64,000 nucleotides of DNA from Nakamurella panacisegetis (GTDB lineage: Bacteria > Actinomycetota > Actinomycetes > Mycobacteriales > Nakamurellaceae): the NCBI RefSeq assembly GCF_900104535.1, contig NZ_LT629710.1, positions 4,685,501 through 4,749,500 on the forward strand, written 5' to 3'. A program made the translations under genes and the position numbers. The notes under the pieces were generated by a model that saw only the letters and a list, made by a program, of their open reading frames with translations, was not told the origin of the DNA and did not search any database. Within the stretch, counting starts at the first letter, position 1. Each line of letters opens with the position of its first letter. Below, piece by piece: positions 16,796 through 26,512 of the stretch.

Positions 16796-19030
16796 GTGAA
16801 CCCGAAGACCGGCCCGACCCCGAGCGACGACGACCCGACGGAGACCGGTGACGGCGCTCTGCCGTCCGAGGTCACCTTCGATGAGCAGTTCTACCCGGCC
16901 CGACCCAAGGCGCTCCGTCCGCGCGCCCGGCGACGGGCCGCGGTCACCGTCAACCTGAACCCGCCGTTCGAACCGGACGCGCGCAACAAGGCCTACGTCG
17001 AGTGGCTGGTCAACCAGTCGATGCTGGGCGACGCCACCACCCTGGCCCGACAGCTGGCCGGCCAGGCCAGCATGTGGGCCCACCCGTTCGCCCATCCGAA
17101 TCCGCGGGATGCCGTCGACAAGGCCTCCGTGTGGTTCACCGCGTACCCGCTGTCCCTGATCACCGGCAAGGGCCAGAGCTTCCTCTCGGCCCTGGGTGCG
17201 GAGGACCTGTGGGCGGCGTTCGAGCAGATCGGCATCAAGGCGGTGCACACCGGGCCGGTCAAGCTGGCCGGCGGCATCAGCGGCTGGGAGCCGACCCCGA
17301 GCATCGACGGCCACTTCGACCGGATGAGCATGGCCATCGACCCGCTCTTCGGAACGGAGGAGGACTTCCGCGCCATGTGTGAGGCGGCCGGCTCGCACGG
17401 CGGCACGATCATCGACGACATCGTCCCCGCGCACACCGGCAAGGGCGCCGACTTCCGCCTGGCCGAGATGAACTACCGGGACTACCCCGGCATCTACCAC
17501 ATGATCAACATTCCGGAGGCCGACTGGCATCTGCTGCCCGAGGTCCCGGCCGGCGAGGACTCGGTGAACCTGAGCCTGGAGCACGAGAAGGCCCTGCAGG
17601 AGGCCGGCATCATCATCGGCCAGCTCCAGCGGGTCATCTTCTACGAGCCGGGCATCAAGGAGACCAACTGGAGCGCCACCCGGGAGATCTACGACACCCA
17701 GGGGCAATTGCGTCGCTGGGTCTACCTGCACTACTTCAAGGCCGGGCAGCCGTCGATCAACTGGTTGGACCCCACCTTCGCCGGAATGCGGCTCGTCATG
17801 GGCGACGCCCTGCACTCGCTGCTCGACCTCGGATCGGGGGCGTTGCGGCTGGACGCCAACGGATTCCTCGGGGTGGAGAAGAGCGCCGAGGAGTCACCCG
17901 CCTGGTCGGAGGGCCACCCGCTCTCGGAGGCAGCCAACCATCTGATCGGGAGCATGGTCCGCAAGGTCGGCGGCTTCACCTTCCAGGAACTGAACCTGAC
18001 CATCGACGCCATCAAGTCCACGTCGGAGGTGGGCGCCGACCTGTCCTACGACTTCATCACCCGGCCCGGGTACCAGCATGCGCTGGCCACCGGGGACACC
18101 GAGTTCCTCCGGCTGACCCTCAAGGAGGGCCTGGCCATCGGCATCGACCAGGCCTCCCTGGTGCACGCGATGCAGAACCACGACGAACTGACCTACGAAC
18201 TGGTCCACTTCGCCACCGCCCACGCGCACGACGTCTACGAACTCGGTGGCGAGGAGCTGCCCGGTTCCGTGCTGGCCGAAAACATCCGGGAGTCGTTGCG
18301 GCAGAAGCTGACCGGGGAGGCCGGCCCGTACAACCGGGTGTTCACCCAGAACGGGATCGCCTGCACGACGGCCAGCGTCATCACCGCCACGCTCGGCTTC
18401 ACCGATCTCACCGTCCTGACGCCGGACGACATCGAACGGATCACCTCGGCCCATCTCCTGCTGGCGATGTACAACGCGTTCCAGCCCGGGGTGTTCGCCC
18501 TGTCCGGCTGGGACCTGTGCGGCACCCTCCCGCTGGAGGCGACCGAGGTCCGGTCGCTGATCGCCGGGGGCGACACCCGCTGGATCGAACGCGGCGCCCA
18601 CGACCTGATGGGCTGGAACCCCGAGGCGACGGCCTCGTCGTCCGGCATGCCCAAGGCGCTCTCCCTGTACGGCACGTTGCCGGACCAGCTGGCCGACCCC
18701 CGGTCGTTCGCCTCCCGGCTCAGCCGTATCCTCGCCGTCCGCGAGCAGCACGGTATCGCCACCGGACAGCTGCTGGACATCCCGGACGTGCCCGCGCCCA
18801 GCGTGCTGGTGATGGTCAACCGCCTGGCCGTCGGCGCGGTCCAGATCACCCTGCTGAACTTCAGCGAGGAGCCGGTGTCCGGCCCGGTGGTGTCGTCGCA
18901 CTTCCCGCCGGGGGGCCGCCTGGTCGACCTGGCCACGGGCGAGGACCTCGGGACCATCGCGACCAACGGCTCGTTCACCCTCACACTGCCCGGGTTCGGC
19001 GGGCTGGCGCTCATCGTCAAGGAGGACTGA
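16796..19030 (+). CDS. GH13 alpha-amylase-family protein, trehalose-synthase-like
   Basis: The 744-residue protein carries GH13 catalytic blocks in order: [11 protein letters not shown] (about 207-217), [15 protein letters not shown] with the nucleophile Asp353, [12 protein letters not shown] with acid/base Glu398, and AMQNHDEL with the His-Asp pair at 462-463. The C-terminus is a beta-sandwich ([22 protein letters not shown]). The N-terminal [24 protein letters not shown] resembles maltose/trehalose interconverting enzymes, but the protein is longer than typical TreS (about 550-600 aa) and lacks a maltokinase domain. GTG 16796 has GAGAGG about 10 nt upstream. Expected activity is maltose-trehalose isomerisation or related glucosyl transfer; substrate is inferred. 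Confidence 0.82.
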   Translation: MNPKTGPTPSDDDPTETGDGALPSEVTFDEQFYPARPKALRPRARRRAAVTVNLNPPFEPDARNKAYVEWLVNQSMLGDATTLARQLAGQASMWAHPFAHPNPRDAVDKASVWFTAYPLSLITGKGQSFLSALGAEDLWAAFEQIGIKAVHTGPVKLAGGISGWEPTPSIDGHFDRMSMAIDPLFGTEEDFRAMCEAAGSHGGTIIDDIVPAHTGKGADFRLAEMNYRDYPGIYHMINIPEADWHLLPEVPAGEDSVNLSLEHEKALQEAGIIIGQLQRVIFYEPGIKETNWSATREIYDTQGQLRRWVYLHYFKAGQPSINWLDPTFAGMRLVMGDALHSLLDLGSGALRLDANGFLGVEKSAEESPAWSEGHPLSEAANHLIGSMVRKVGGFTFQELNLTIDAIKSTSEVGADLSYDFITRPGYQHALATGDTEFLRLTLKEGLAIGIDQASLVHAMQNHDELTYELVHFATAHAHDVYELGGEELPGSVLAENIRESLRQKLTGEAGPYNRVFTQNGIACTTASVITATLGFTDLTVLTPDDIERITSAHLLLAMYNAFQPGVFALSGWDLCGTLPLEATEVRSLIAGGDTRWIERGAHDLMGWNPEATASSSGMPKALSLYGTLPDQLADPRSFASRLSRILAVREQHGIATGQLLDIPDVPAPSVLVMVNRLAVGAVQITLLNFSEEPVSGPVVSSHFPPGGRLVDLATGEDLGTIATNGSFTLTLPGFGGLALIVKED

Positions 19031-19110
19031 GCTCCCGACGGCCCCCGGGGAACGCTCTCGACGGCCCCGGGGAAGCCGCCCGTCCCGGGAAGTCGCCGGC
19101 CGGTCCCGTG

Positions 19111-19503
19111 CTACGGCACCCGCGTCACCGACGCGCTCGACCGGACCGCCTTCGGGATCTCCGCGACGGCGTCGACCCGGGCCAGCAGCTCGGCCACCTC
19201 CCCCGGCGATGCCGCGGAGCGGACCTCCACCTGGTAGGTGATCCCGGTCGACTGCCACGACACCGGGTCGAAGCCACCGCGAGCCAGCACCCTGACTCCG
19301 TCGAGACCGATCCCGAGACCCGCGGCCTCCCGGTAGAGATCGTTGAGCACACACCCGGCCACGGCCAGGTGGAGGAGGTGGGCACCGGTGAAGTCCGCCT
19401 CGACGGTGACCCCCTCGTCCGTCCACCGGTGGGGGAAGCCGACTGCCGTGGCCGACGGCGACCTCAGGTTCCCGGCGGCGACCGTCACCTCCGCATCGGC
19501 CAT
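19111..19503 (-). CDS. OsmC-family protein
   Basis: The 130-residue protein begins at ATG 19503 with GGGAGGAC upstream. It has the OsmC/Ohr fold pattern: a strand-rich N-terminus, TGAHLLHLAVAGCVLNDLYREA with one redox Cys on the first long helix, and a VEVRSAASPGEVAELLARVDAVAEIPKAV segment. A second conserved Cys, present in most peroxidase-active OsmC proteins, is missing, so hydroperoxide reductase activity is doubtful. It may be one of the OsmC-like proteins of unknown function. It converges on the GH13 gene. Confidence 0.8.
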   Translation of the reverse strand: MADAEVTVAAGNLRSPSATAVGFPHRWTDEGVTVEADFTGAHLLHLAVAGCVLNDLYREAAGLGIGLDGVRVLARGGFDPVSWQSTGITYQVEVRSAASPGEVAELLARVDAVAEIPKAVRSSASVTRVP

Positions 19504-19667
19504 CGGTGTCCTCCCGTACGACGGTGAGCCCACGTTCACGGCGAGGGTCAGATCAAGACGGTGTCACTCCTTGAATATCAGATCTCGTCCGGGTCGACCA
19601 TACCGACGACGACGGACGATGCCCGGCCGGGGACATCACGGCCACACCGGCAGGACCGAGTGCACCG

Positions 19668-20699
19668 TCACGCTCGCTGCGGCGACCTGAGCCTCGGATC
19701 GATATGGATCTTGGGACCGTCCCCGGCCGTGGCCGGCCGCCATCCGGCCAGCACCGCACCGGCCTGGTCAAGGCCGACGGTCGCCGCCACCAACGGACGC
19801 GGGTCGACCGTCCCCGCCGCATACTGCTCGATCGTCCCGGCCAGACCCGGTGACGCGGACAGGATCCCGACCGCCGTGACGTCCTTGAGGGCCAGGTCCC
19901 TGGTGTCGATCGTGCTGGGCCGGCCGGCCAGCCCGATGTAGACCACGCGCCGACCCGGTTCGACCAATTCCAGGGCCCGGGCCGGAAGCCCGGGCGCATT
20001 CGACGCGTCGACCACCGCGTCCCAGGGCAGATCCGGCAGCGCCTCCCCGTCCCACACGCCGGCAAAGCCGAGGGTCCGCGCGAATTCCAGCGATCGCTGC
20101 GTCCGCCCCATCAGATGGACCTCGGCCCCCAGCGACTGGGCGAAGAGGGCGACCAGCAGACCGATGGTGCCCGGGCCGAGAATCAGCACCCGGTCACCGG
20201 CCCTCACATCGGCGCCCCGAACCGCGCGTAGTGCATTCCCGCCCGGCTCGACCATCGCCCCGGCCAGGGCATCGACGGATTCCGGGAGCTGGTGCAGTGC
20301 CGGCACCGGAACCGCCAACTGCTCAGCCAGCGCCCCCGCGAAGCCGCCCCGGATGCCGATCTCGAACCGCTCCGCGCAGACGTGTTGTCGTCCGGCCCGG
20401 CACCGGCGGCAACGGCCACAGCCCAGCATGGTGTCGCCGGTGACCCGTCGGCCGATCCAGCCGGGATCGACACCGTCACCGACGGCGGAGACGGTGCCGC
20501 ACCACTCGTGACCCAAACGCATCGGATATTGGGCGAAACCTTGGTGCAGGTAAGCCATCTCGCCGGTGAAGAACTCGCCGTCGGTGCCGCAGACGCCGAC
20601 CCGTTCCACATCGACCACGGCCTGGCCCGGGCCGGCCACCGGCGCCGGCACCTCCTGGACCCCCGATTCCCGTGGCCCGGTGACGACAAAGGCCCTCAT
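19668..20699 (-). CDS. zinc-dependent MDR dehydrogenase
   Basis: The 343-residue protein belongs to the medium-chain dehydrogenase superfamily. Catalytic zinc ligands are Cys37 (GVCGTDGEFF) and His64-Glu65 (RLGHEW). The structural zinc lobe has Cys94, 97, 100 and 108 (LGCGRCRRCRAGRQHVC). The NAD(P) motif is ILGPGTIGLLVALFAQ. GTD after the catalytic Cys resembles glucose/sorbitol/threonine dehydrogenases. It lies 31 nt downstream of the D-lactate-dehydrogenase-type gene and shares its strand, so it likely acts on a sugar, polyol or hydroxy acid in the same pathway. Confidence 0.88.
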   Translation of the reverse strand: MRAFVVTGPRESGVQEVPAPVAGPGQAVVDVERVGVCGTDGEFFTGEMAYLHQGFAQYPMRLGHEWCGTVSAVGDGVDPGWIGRRVTGDTMLGCGRCRRCRAGRQHVCAERFEIGIRGGFAGALAEQLAVPVPALHQLPESVDALAGAMVEPGGNALRAVRGADVRAGDRVLILGPGTIGLLVALFAQSLGAEVHLMGRTQRSLEFARTLGFAGVWDGEALPDLPWDAVVDASNAPGLPARALELVEPGRRVVYIGLAGRPSTIDTRDLALKDVTAVGILSASPGLAGTIEQYAAGTVDPRPLVAATVGLDQAGAVLAGWRPATAGDGPKIHIDPRLRSPQRA

Positions 20700-20730
20700 C
20701 CGGCCCGTCCGGAGTCCGAGCGGCTCGTCG

Positions 20731-23544
20731 TCATCGGGTGGCTTCCTCGAGCAACTCCAGGATGTGCCGGTAGGAACGGCCGGTGGCCCGGCTCATGCCC
20801 ATCTCGCAGGTCCGGTTGGTGGAGGCATAGGCGGTGAAGGTGCGCTGCGAGATCTCGGCCGCTTCGGCCCTGGTGGCCGACGCGGTGAGCTGGGGATGCA
20901 GCATCCCTCGATCGCCGGCGAAGGCGCAGCAGCCCCAGGCGTCGGGAACCAGGACGTCGTCGGCGATGGCCTCGGCGATCGTTCGCAGTGCCCCGTCCAG
21001 GTGCAGCCGGGTCGAGGAACACGTCGGATGGATCGCGACCGACCCCAGCTTCGCCCCGACCCGGAGGCGAGGCAGGAACTCGTTGCGGGCGAAGGTGATC
21101 GAGTCGACCACCTCGAGATCGGCGTACCGGGAGTCCGCGCTGGACCCGATCATCTGCCGCAGGCCTTCGGTGCAGGAGGACGCGTCCGACACGATGGGGA
21201 TCCGTCCGCCGGCCGAGGCTGCGTGGAGTGCGGGCAGCACCTGGCCGGCCATCGTCGCGTAGCCGTCCGAGAGTCCCTTCGACTTCCAGGGCGTGCCGCA
21301 GCAGAGCGATCCAATGCCCTCCGGGGTGGCCACCGTCACCCCGGCCCGGCGGGCCAGGGTGACGAACGCCAGGCTGACCCCGGGGCTCTCCTGACCGACG
21401 CCGAACATCGATCCGATGCAGGCCGCGAAGTAGACGGCGTCCGGGTGCGGCGCGACGACGGGCCGCCGGCGTGGGCCACCGCTGGGGATGTCCTTCTGCC
21501 ACAACGGGACCGTATCCGGGCCGAGGATCTTCCGACCGACCCGGCTGGCCCCCGCCACCACCGCCGGCACCCGCTGCGCCGCGCTCAAGGCGCCGGACGC
21601 GCCCCTGGTCACGCGTCCCCAGTGTCGGGCGGCCAGGTTCCACCCGGCCTGCTCGGCGCGGTTGCGCTGTTCGGACCGCAGTCGCTTGACCAGTTGTCCG
21701 GTGTCGATCAAGACCGGGCAGCTGGTCTGGCACATGCCGTCGACCGCGCAGGTGTCGACCCCGTCGTACTGGTAGTCCCGCTCCAGCTCGGCGACCAGGT
21801 CGGCCTCTCCGGCCTGCTCGGCCCGGGCCAGCTCGCGGCGCAGCACGATCCGCTTGCGCGGGGTCAGGGTCAGATCCTTGCTGGGGCAGACCGGTTCGCA
21901 GTAGCCGCACTCGACGCAGCGGTCGACCTCCTCCTCCACCGGCGGTGCGACCTTGAGGTGGCTGACGTAGGACAGCGGGTCGTCGGTGAGCACCGCGCCG
22001 GGGTTGAGCAGGCCGGCCGGATCGCACAACCGCTTCACCTCGAGCATCACCTCGTACAGTTCGTCGCCGTACTGACGGCGGACGAACGGGGCCATGATCC
22101 GGCCGGTGCCGTGTTCGGCTTTCAGGGTGCCGTGCCGGCCCAGGACCAGCTCGACCAGATCCTGGGTGAAATCGACGTAGCGGTCCAGCATCTCGGACCG
22201 GTCCAGCCGTTCGTTGATCAGGAAGTGGATGTTGCCGTCCTTGGCGTGACCGAAGATCACGCTGTCGGAGTAGCCGTGCCGATCGAACAGGCCGGTCAGT
22301 TCCTGGCAGGTCGCCCCGAGGGCGGCGATCGGAACGGCGATGTCCTCCAGCAGGGCCGTCGTTCCCGGCGGCCGGTTGCCGGCGACGGTCGCATACAGGC
22401 CCTTGCGGATGTGCCACAAACCGGCCCGGACGGCCGGATCGGCGCTCAGCTCGGCCGGGACGGTCAGCGGGAGCTCGGCCAGCAGCGCAGCCACGGACGT
22501 CGTCCGGGCCGAGATCGCCTCGAGGGACATCTCCTGGAATTCCACCAGCAGTGCCGCATGGTCGCGCACGGCAAGGCTTTTCAGCACCGGGGCGGCCGCC
22601 GGATCACGTTGCCCGACCCGCAACGACGTGGCGTCCATCAGCTCGATGGTGGCGAACCCGGCCGCCACCAGGTCAGGGAGCGCAGCCGTGGCGGCGAAGA
22701 GGTCGGGGAAGACCAGCAGTCCGGTGGCCGGCACCGGCTTCACCGCCACCGTGCGCCAGACCGCGTCGGCCACGAACGCCAGGGTGCCCTCGCTGCCGAC
22801 CACCAGGTGCAGCAGGAGATCGACCGGGTCGTGATGATCCAGGAACGCGTTGAGCCCGTAGCCGAGGGTGTTCTTCATCGAGAACTGTTGTCGCAGAGTA
22901 CGAACCGACGCCGGGTCGGCCCGCACCCGATCACGCAGCCGAACCAGGCCCGCGTACAGCTCGGGCTCCAGTGCGGCCAGTTGCCGGTCGCTGTCGGCCC
23001 GGCCGGTGTCGATGGTGGTGCCGCTGGGCAGCACCAGGACCGCCGATTCCAGCGTGCGATAGGTGTTGAACTCGGTGCCGCAGGCCATGCCGCTGGAGTT
23101 GTTCGCGATCACTCCCCCGACGGTGCAGGCGATCTCGCTGGCCGGGTCCGGCCCCAGCTTGAACCCGAAGCGGGCCAGCCGCTGGTTGACCTGGCGGATC
23201 GTCGCACCGGGCCCGGTACGCACCCTGCGTCCCCCGTCCAGGACCTCGATGTCCCGGAAGTGCCGACGGGTGTCGACCAGCACCTGATCGGTGCCGGCCT
23301 GGCCGGACAGGCTGGTGCCGCCCGACCGGAAGGTCAGGGGCACACCGCTGGACGCAGCCCCGCGCAGGAGCCGGGCCACCTGCTCGGCACTGGTCGGCGT
23401 GACCACCGCCCGCGGCGTCAGCAGGTAGTGCGAGGCGTCGTGCGCCATGGCCAGACGGTCGATGGCCCGGGTCGAGACGCAGTGCGGCGCGGCATCCTCC
23501 AGACCGGCCAGGAGAGCGGCATCGGCCAGGTCAGTGCGACTCAC
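20731..23544 (-). CDS. FAD/Fe-S D-lactate dehydrogenase-type oxidoreductase (GlcD-GlcF-like fusion)
   Basis: This 937-residue protein fuses a FAD-binding type 4 oxidase to an Fe-S reductase. The N-terminal third has the PCMH FAD fold (LTPRAVVTPTSAEQVARLL, FRSGGTSLSGQAG, CTVGGVIANNSSGMACG); the FAD-oxidase C-terminal domain includes FGHAKDGNIHFLIN and KAEHGTGRIMAPFVRRQYG. Next come two 4Fe-4S motifs (DRCVECGYCEPVCPSKD and DTCAVDGMCQTSCP), then CCG-type motifs (GSLCCGTPWKSKG and GCCAFAGDRG). It oxidises D-2-hydroxy acids and passes electrons to the quinone pool or an unknown acceptor. The GTG start overlaps the dehydratase gene by 14 nt, indicating coupling. Confidence 0.9.
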   Translation of the reverse strand: MSRTDLADAALLAGLEDAAPHCVSTRAIDRLAMAHDASHYLLTPRAVVTPTSAEQVARLLRGAASSGVPLTFRSGGTSLSGQAGTDQVLVDTRRHFRDIEVLDGGRRVRTGPGATIRQVNQRLARFGFKLGPDPASEIACTVGGVIANNSSGMACGTEFNTYRTLESAVLVLPSGTTIDTGRADSDRQLAALEPELYAGLVRLRDRVRADPASVRTLRQQFSMKNTLGYGLNAFLDHHDPVDLLLHLVVGSEGTLAFVADAVWRTVAVKPVPATGLLVFPDLFAATAALPDLVAAGFATIELMDATSLRVGQRDPAAAPVLKSLAVRDHAALLVEFQEMSLEAISARTTSVAALLAELPLTVPAELSADPAVRAGLWHIRKGLYATVAGNRPPGTTALLEDIAVPIAALGATCQELTGLFDRHGYSDSVIFGHAKDGNIHFLINERLDRSEMLDRYVDFTQDLVELVLGRHGTLKAEHGTGRIMAPFVRRQYGDELYEVMLEVKRLCDPAGLLNPGAVLTDDPLSYVSHLKVAPPVEEEVDRCVECGYCEPVCPSKDLTLTPRKRIVLRRELARAEQAGEADLVAELERDYQYDGVDTCAVDGMCQTSCPVLIDTGQLVKRLRSEQRNRAEQAGWNLAARHWGRVTRGASGALSAAQRVPAVVAGASRVGRKILGPDTVPLWQKDIPSGGPRRRPVVAPHPDAVYFAACIGSMFGVGQESPGVSLAFVTLARRAGVTVATPEGIGSLCCGTPWKSKGLSDGYATMAGQVLPALHAASAGGRIPIVSDASSCTEGLRQMIGSSADSRYADLEVVDSITFARNEFLPRLRVGAKLGSVAIHPTCSSTRLHLDGALRTIAEAIADDVLVPDAWGCCAFAGDRGMLHPQLTASATRAEAAEISQRTFTAYASTNRTCEMGMSRATGRSYRHILELLEEATR

Positions 23545-25246
23545 GCGATACCTGATCTCCGCTCGAGCCGACCAGGAAGTCCAGGTCGGCCCCGTTGTTG
23601 GCGCCCTGCACGGTCTGCACGTACAGCTTCTCCCAGCCCCGCTTCGGATTGGCGTACGCCGCGGCCGCGATCTCCGACGGTCGCCGCGTGGCCAGTTCCT
23701 CGGCCGGAACGTCGATGTCCAGCCGACGTCCGGCCACGTCCAGGACGATCATGTCCCCGGTCCGGACCAGGGCCAGCGGCCCATCGGCGGCCGCCTCCGG
23801 CGAGACGTGCAGCACCACGGTGCCGTAGGCGGTACCGCTCATCCGGCCGTCGCAGATCCGCACCATGTCCCGGACGCCCTGCTGCAGCAGCTTCGTCGGC
23901 AGCGGCATGTTCGCCACTTCCGGCATGCCCGGGTATCCCTTCGGCCCACAGCCCCGCAGGATCAGCACCGAGTCGGCGTCGACGTCCAGGTCAGGGTCGT
24001 CGATCCGGGCATGCATGTCCTCGATGGAGTCGAAGACCATCGCCCGGCCCCGGTGCTGGAGCAACCGCTCGGACGCCGCGGCGGGCTTGATCACCGCCCC
24101 TTCTGGAGCCAGATTGCCGTACAGCACAGCGATTCCGGCATGCGGCTGCACCGGCGCCTCGCGCCGCGAGATCACCTCCGGATCCCAGATCGGCGCGTCG
24201 TCCAGGTAGTCGACCAGCGGTTTCCCGGTGACCGTCAAGGCCGCCGGGTCCAGCAGATCCCGCACCTGGGCCAGCACGGCCAGCAGGCCGCCGGCCCGGA
24301 AGAAGTCCTCCATCAGCCACCGGCCGGCCGGCTGCAGATCCACCAGCAGCGGTACGTCGGAACCGGTCCGGTCGAAGTCGTCCTGGGTCAGATCGATCCC
24401 GAGCCGCCCGGCGATGGCCAGCAGGTGCACCACCGCGTTGGTCGAACCGCCCACCGCGGCCAGCGCCACGATCGCGTTGAGGAACGATCCCCGGGACAGG
24501 ATGGTCGACGGACGCCGGTCCTGCTCCACCATCTCGACGATCAGGCGCCCCGTCTCGTGCGAGGCCTCCAGCAACCGGCTGTCCGCCGCGGGAGTACCGG
24601 CCAGACCGGGGATGATGGTGCCCAGCGCTTCGGCCACCACCGCCATCGTCGACGCCGTGCCCATGGTGTTGCAGTGCCCTCGGCTGCGGATCATCGACGA
24701 CTCCGACTTCAGGAACTCCGCCTCCGACATGTTCCCGGCGCGTACCTCCTCCGACAGCCGCCAGACGTCGGTCCCGCAGCCGAGGGCCACCCCCCGGAAC
24801 GTGCCGGTCAGCATCGGACCACCCGGGATCACGACGGCTGGGATGTCCACCGATGCCGCCGCCATCAGCAGCGACGGGATGGTCTTGTCGCAGCCGCCGA
24901 GCAGCACGACGCCGTCGACCGGATTGGCCCGCAACATCTCCTCGGTGGCCATCGCCGCCATGTTGCGCCACAGCATCGCGGTCGGGCGCACCAGCGTCTC
25001 ACCCAGCGAGACCACCGGAAGGTTCAGTGGAATCCCGCCGGCCTCGTAGACACCCTGCTTGACGCTCTCGGCCACTTCGTTGAAGTGCGAGTTGCACGGG
25101 GTCAGATCAGAAGCGGTGTTGGCGATCGCGATGTGCGGCCGGCCGTCGAAGGCGTGCCCGGGCAGGCCGCGGCGCATCCAGGCCCGATGGATGTAGGCGT
25201 TGCGATCATTACCGGCGTACCACTGGGAGCTTCGATGCTCAGCCAT
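23531..25246 (-). CDS. IlvD/Edd-family dehydratase, probably sugar-acid dehydratase
   Basis: The 571-residue protein has the three Fe-S Cys sites of the family: TPCNSH (Cys51), GGCDKT (Cys119) and GHCNTMGTASTM (Cys192), plus GGSTNAVVHLLAIAGR and RMSGTAYGTVVLHVSPE. The N-terminus AEHRSSQWYAGNDRNAYIHRAW resembles aldonate (arabinonate/xylonate-type) dehydratases more than housekeeping IlvD. ATG 25246 follows GGAAGGG. It heads an operon with a D-2-hydroxyacid oxidase and a zinc dehydrogenase, which favours sugar-acid catabolism over branched-chain amino-acid synthesis; the substrate remains unproven. Confidence 0.85.
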   Translation of the reverse strand: MAEHRSSQWYAGNDRNAYIHRAWMRRGLPGHAFDGRPHIAIANTASDLTPCNSHFNEVAESVKQGVYEAGGIPLNLPVVSLGETLVRPTAMLWRNMAAMATEEMLRANPVDGVVLLGGCDKTIPSLLMAAASVDIPAVVIPGGPMLTGTFRGVALGCGTDVWRLSEEVRAGNMSEAEFLKSESSMIRSRGHCNTMGTASTMAVVAEALGTIIPGLAGTPAADSRLLEASHETGRLIVEMVEQDRRPSTILSRGSFLNAIVALAAVGGSTNAVVHLLAIAGRLGIDLTQDDFDRTGSDVPLLVDLQPAGRWLMEDFFRAGGLLAVLAQVRDLLDPAALTVTGKPLVDYLDDAPIWDPEVISRREAPVQPHAGIAVLYGNLAPEGAVIKPAAASERLLQHRGRAMVFDSIEDMHARIDDPDLDVDADSVLILRGCGPKGYPGMPEVANMPLPTKLLQQGVRDMVRICDGRMSGTAYGTVVLHVSPEAAADGPLALVRTGDMIVLDVAGRRLDIDVPAEELATRRPSEIAAAAYANPKRGWEKLYVQTVQGANNGADLDFLVGSSGDQVSRESH

Positions 25247-25416
25247 GACAGCCCTTCCGCATCCGGGTGGGACGCAATATGTTCGGCGTCGGAACAGACT
25301 ACGTTGCGACGCAGCCGGCCCCCGTTCCCGGCCCGGGCTGTCGCGGGCGGGCCACGGGCGTGCGAAGGTGACGATCACGGTGCGGGCCGCCGCCCTGGGT
25401 CCTCAGGAGGTCGATC

Positions 25417-26490
25417 ATGGGTGGGACGCTCACCGGGATCCGGATCGTCGAACTGGGCGGTATCGGACCGGTACCGCACGCCGGCATGGTTCTGGCCGAT
25501 CTCGGAGCCGATGTGGTCCGCGTCGAACGACCCGGATCGGACGTCACCGAAATGAGCTCGGATCAACTCCTGCGGGGCAAGCGCGTGGTCCTGGCCGACC
25601 TGAAATCGGCGGCCGGCCGCGCCGGAGTGGCCGGTCTGCTGGCGCTGGCCGATGTCGCTCTGGAAGGCTTCCGACCCGGGGTGGTCGAGAAGCTCGGAAT
25701 CGGACCAGCCGATTGCGCAGCGGCCAATCCTCGTCTCGTCTTCGGCCGGATGACCGGCTACGGGCAGGACGGCCCGCTGGCCGCGGCGGCCGGGCACGAC
25801 ATCAACTACATCGCGCTGACCGGCGCCCTGCACGCGATCGGCGGGGCCGACCCGGTGCCGCCGCTGAACCTGCTCGGCGACTTCGGCGGTGGCTCACTGT
25901 TTCTCGTCACCGGGGTCCTGGCCGCGCTGGTGGAGCGGGAGCGCACCGGGCGGGGGCAGGTGGTCGACGCGGCGATCGTGGACGGCGTCAGCGTCCTGAT
26001 GGCCCTGATCTTCTCGGCCCGCGACCGCGGTTGGTGGCGGGACGAACGGTCGGCCAACCTGCTTGACGGCGCCGCCCCGTTCTATCGGACCTACCGTTGC
26101 TCCGATGGGCGACACGTCGCCGTCGGCGCCCTGGAGTTGCCGTTCTACGCCGCACTCTGCCGCGGCCTCGGTCTGCCGGACGCCGAGTTGCCCGATCGCG
26201 ACGATCCGGCCAACTGGCCGGAGCTGTCCCGCCGGATCGGCGAGGTCTTCCTGGCCCACCCCCGCTCCCACTGGGAATCGGTGTTCAGCGGGACCGATGC
26301 CTGCGTGTCTCCGGTACTGGCCATCGACGAGGTCGCCGGGCATCCGCACATGGCGGCCCGTGGCTCGGTCCGGCACGGCACCGACTTCACCGTCGTCGCG
26401 CCGGCGCCCCGGTTCTCCGACAGCCACCCGGGGCCGGTCGTCCCGGCGACCGTGCTGGACCTCGATGCGGCCGCCGCGCGCTGGGTGTGA
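25417..26490 (+). CDS. CoA-transferase III family protein (alpha-methylacyl-CoA racemase-like)
   Basis: The 357-residue protein starts at ATG 25417 with CAGGAGG. It opens with the family signature GIRIVELGGIGPVPHAGMVLADLGADVVRVERPG. The GHDINYIALTGALHAIGG block contains the His, and NLLGDFGGGSLFLVTGVLAAL the Asp, that form the racemase acid/base pair of mycobacterial MCR; formyl-CoA-transferase-type members have a catalytic Asp in a different context. It should invert the 2-methyl stereocentre of branched acyl-CoA esters. It diverges from the dehydratase operon. Confidence 0.88.
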   Translation: MGGTLTGIRIVELGGIGPVPHAGMVLADLGADVVRVERPGSDVTEMSSDQLLRGKRVVLADLKSAAGRAGVAGLLALADVALEGFRPGVVEKLGIGPADCAAANPRLVFGRMTGYGQDGPLAAAAGHDINYIALTGALHAIGGADPVPPLNLLGDFGGGSLFLVTGVLAALVERERTGRGQVVDAAIVDGVSVLMALIFSARDRGWWRDERSANLLDGAAPFYRTYRCSDGRHVAVGALELPFYAALCRGLGLPDAELPDRDDPANWPELSRRIGEVFLAHPRSHWESVFSGTDACVSPVLAIDEVAGHPHMAARGSVRHGTDFTVVAPAPRFSDSHPGPVVPATVLDLDAAAARWV

Positions 26491-26512
26491 TCGGGCCCGG
26501 GGGCGCGGGTGG

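Noticed and set aside
16048-16875. 275-codon minus-strand ORF over the CGNR gene
   Set aside because: Gly/Pro-rich shadow; the plus-strand CGNR regulator has a strong ribosome site and a zinc-finger motif.
20566-24090. 1174-codon plus-strand ORF
   Set aside because: It is antisense to the D-lactate-dehydrogenase-type and IlvD-type genes, rich in Arg, Gln, Pro and Gly with no domain; long shadow ORFs are expected at this GC content.
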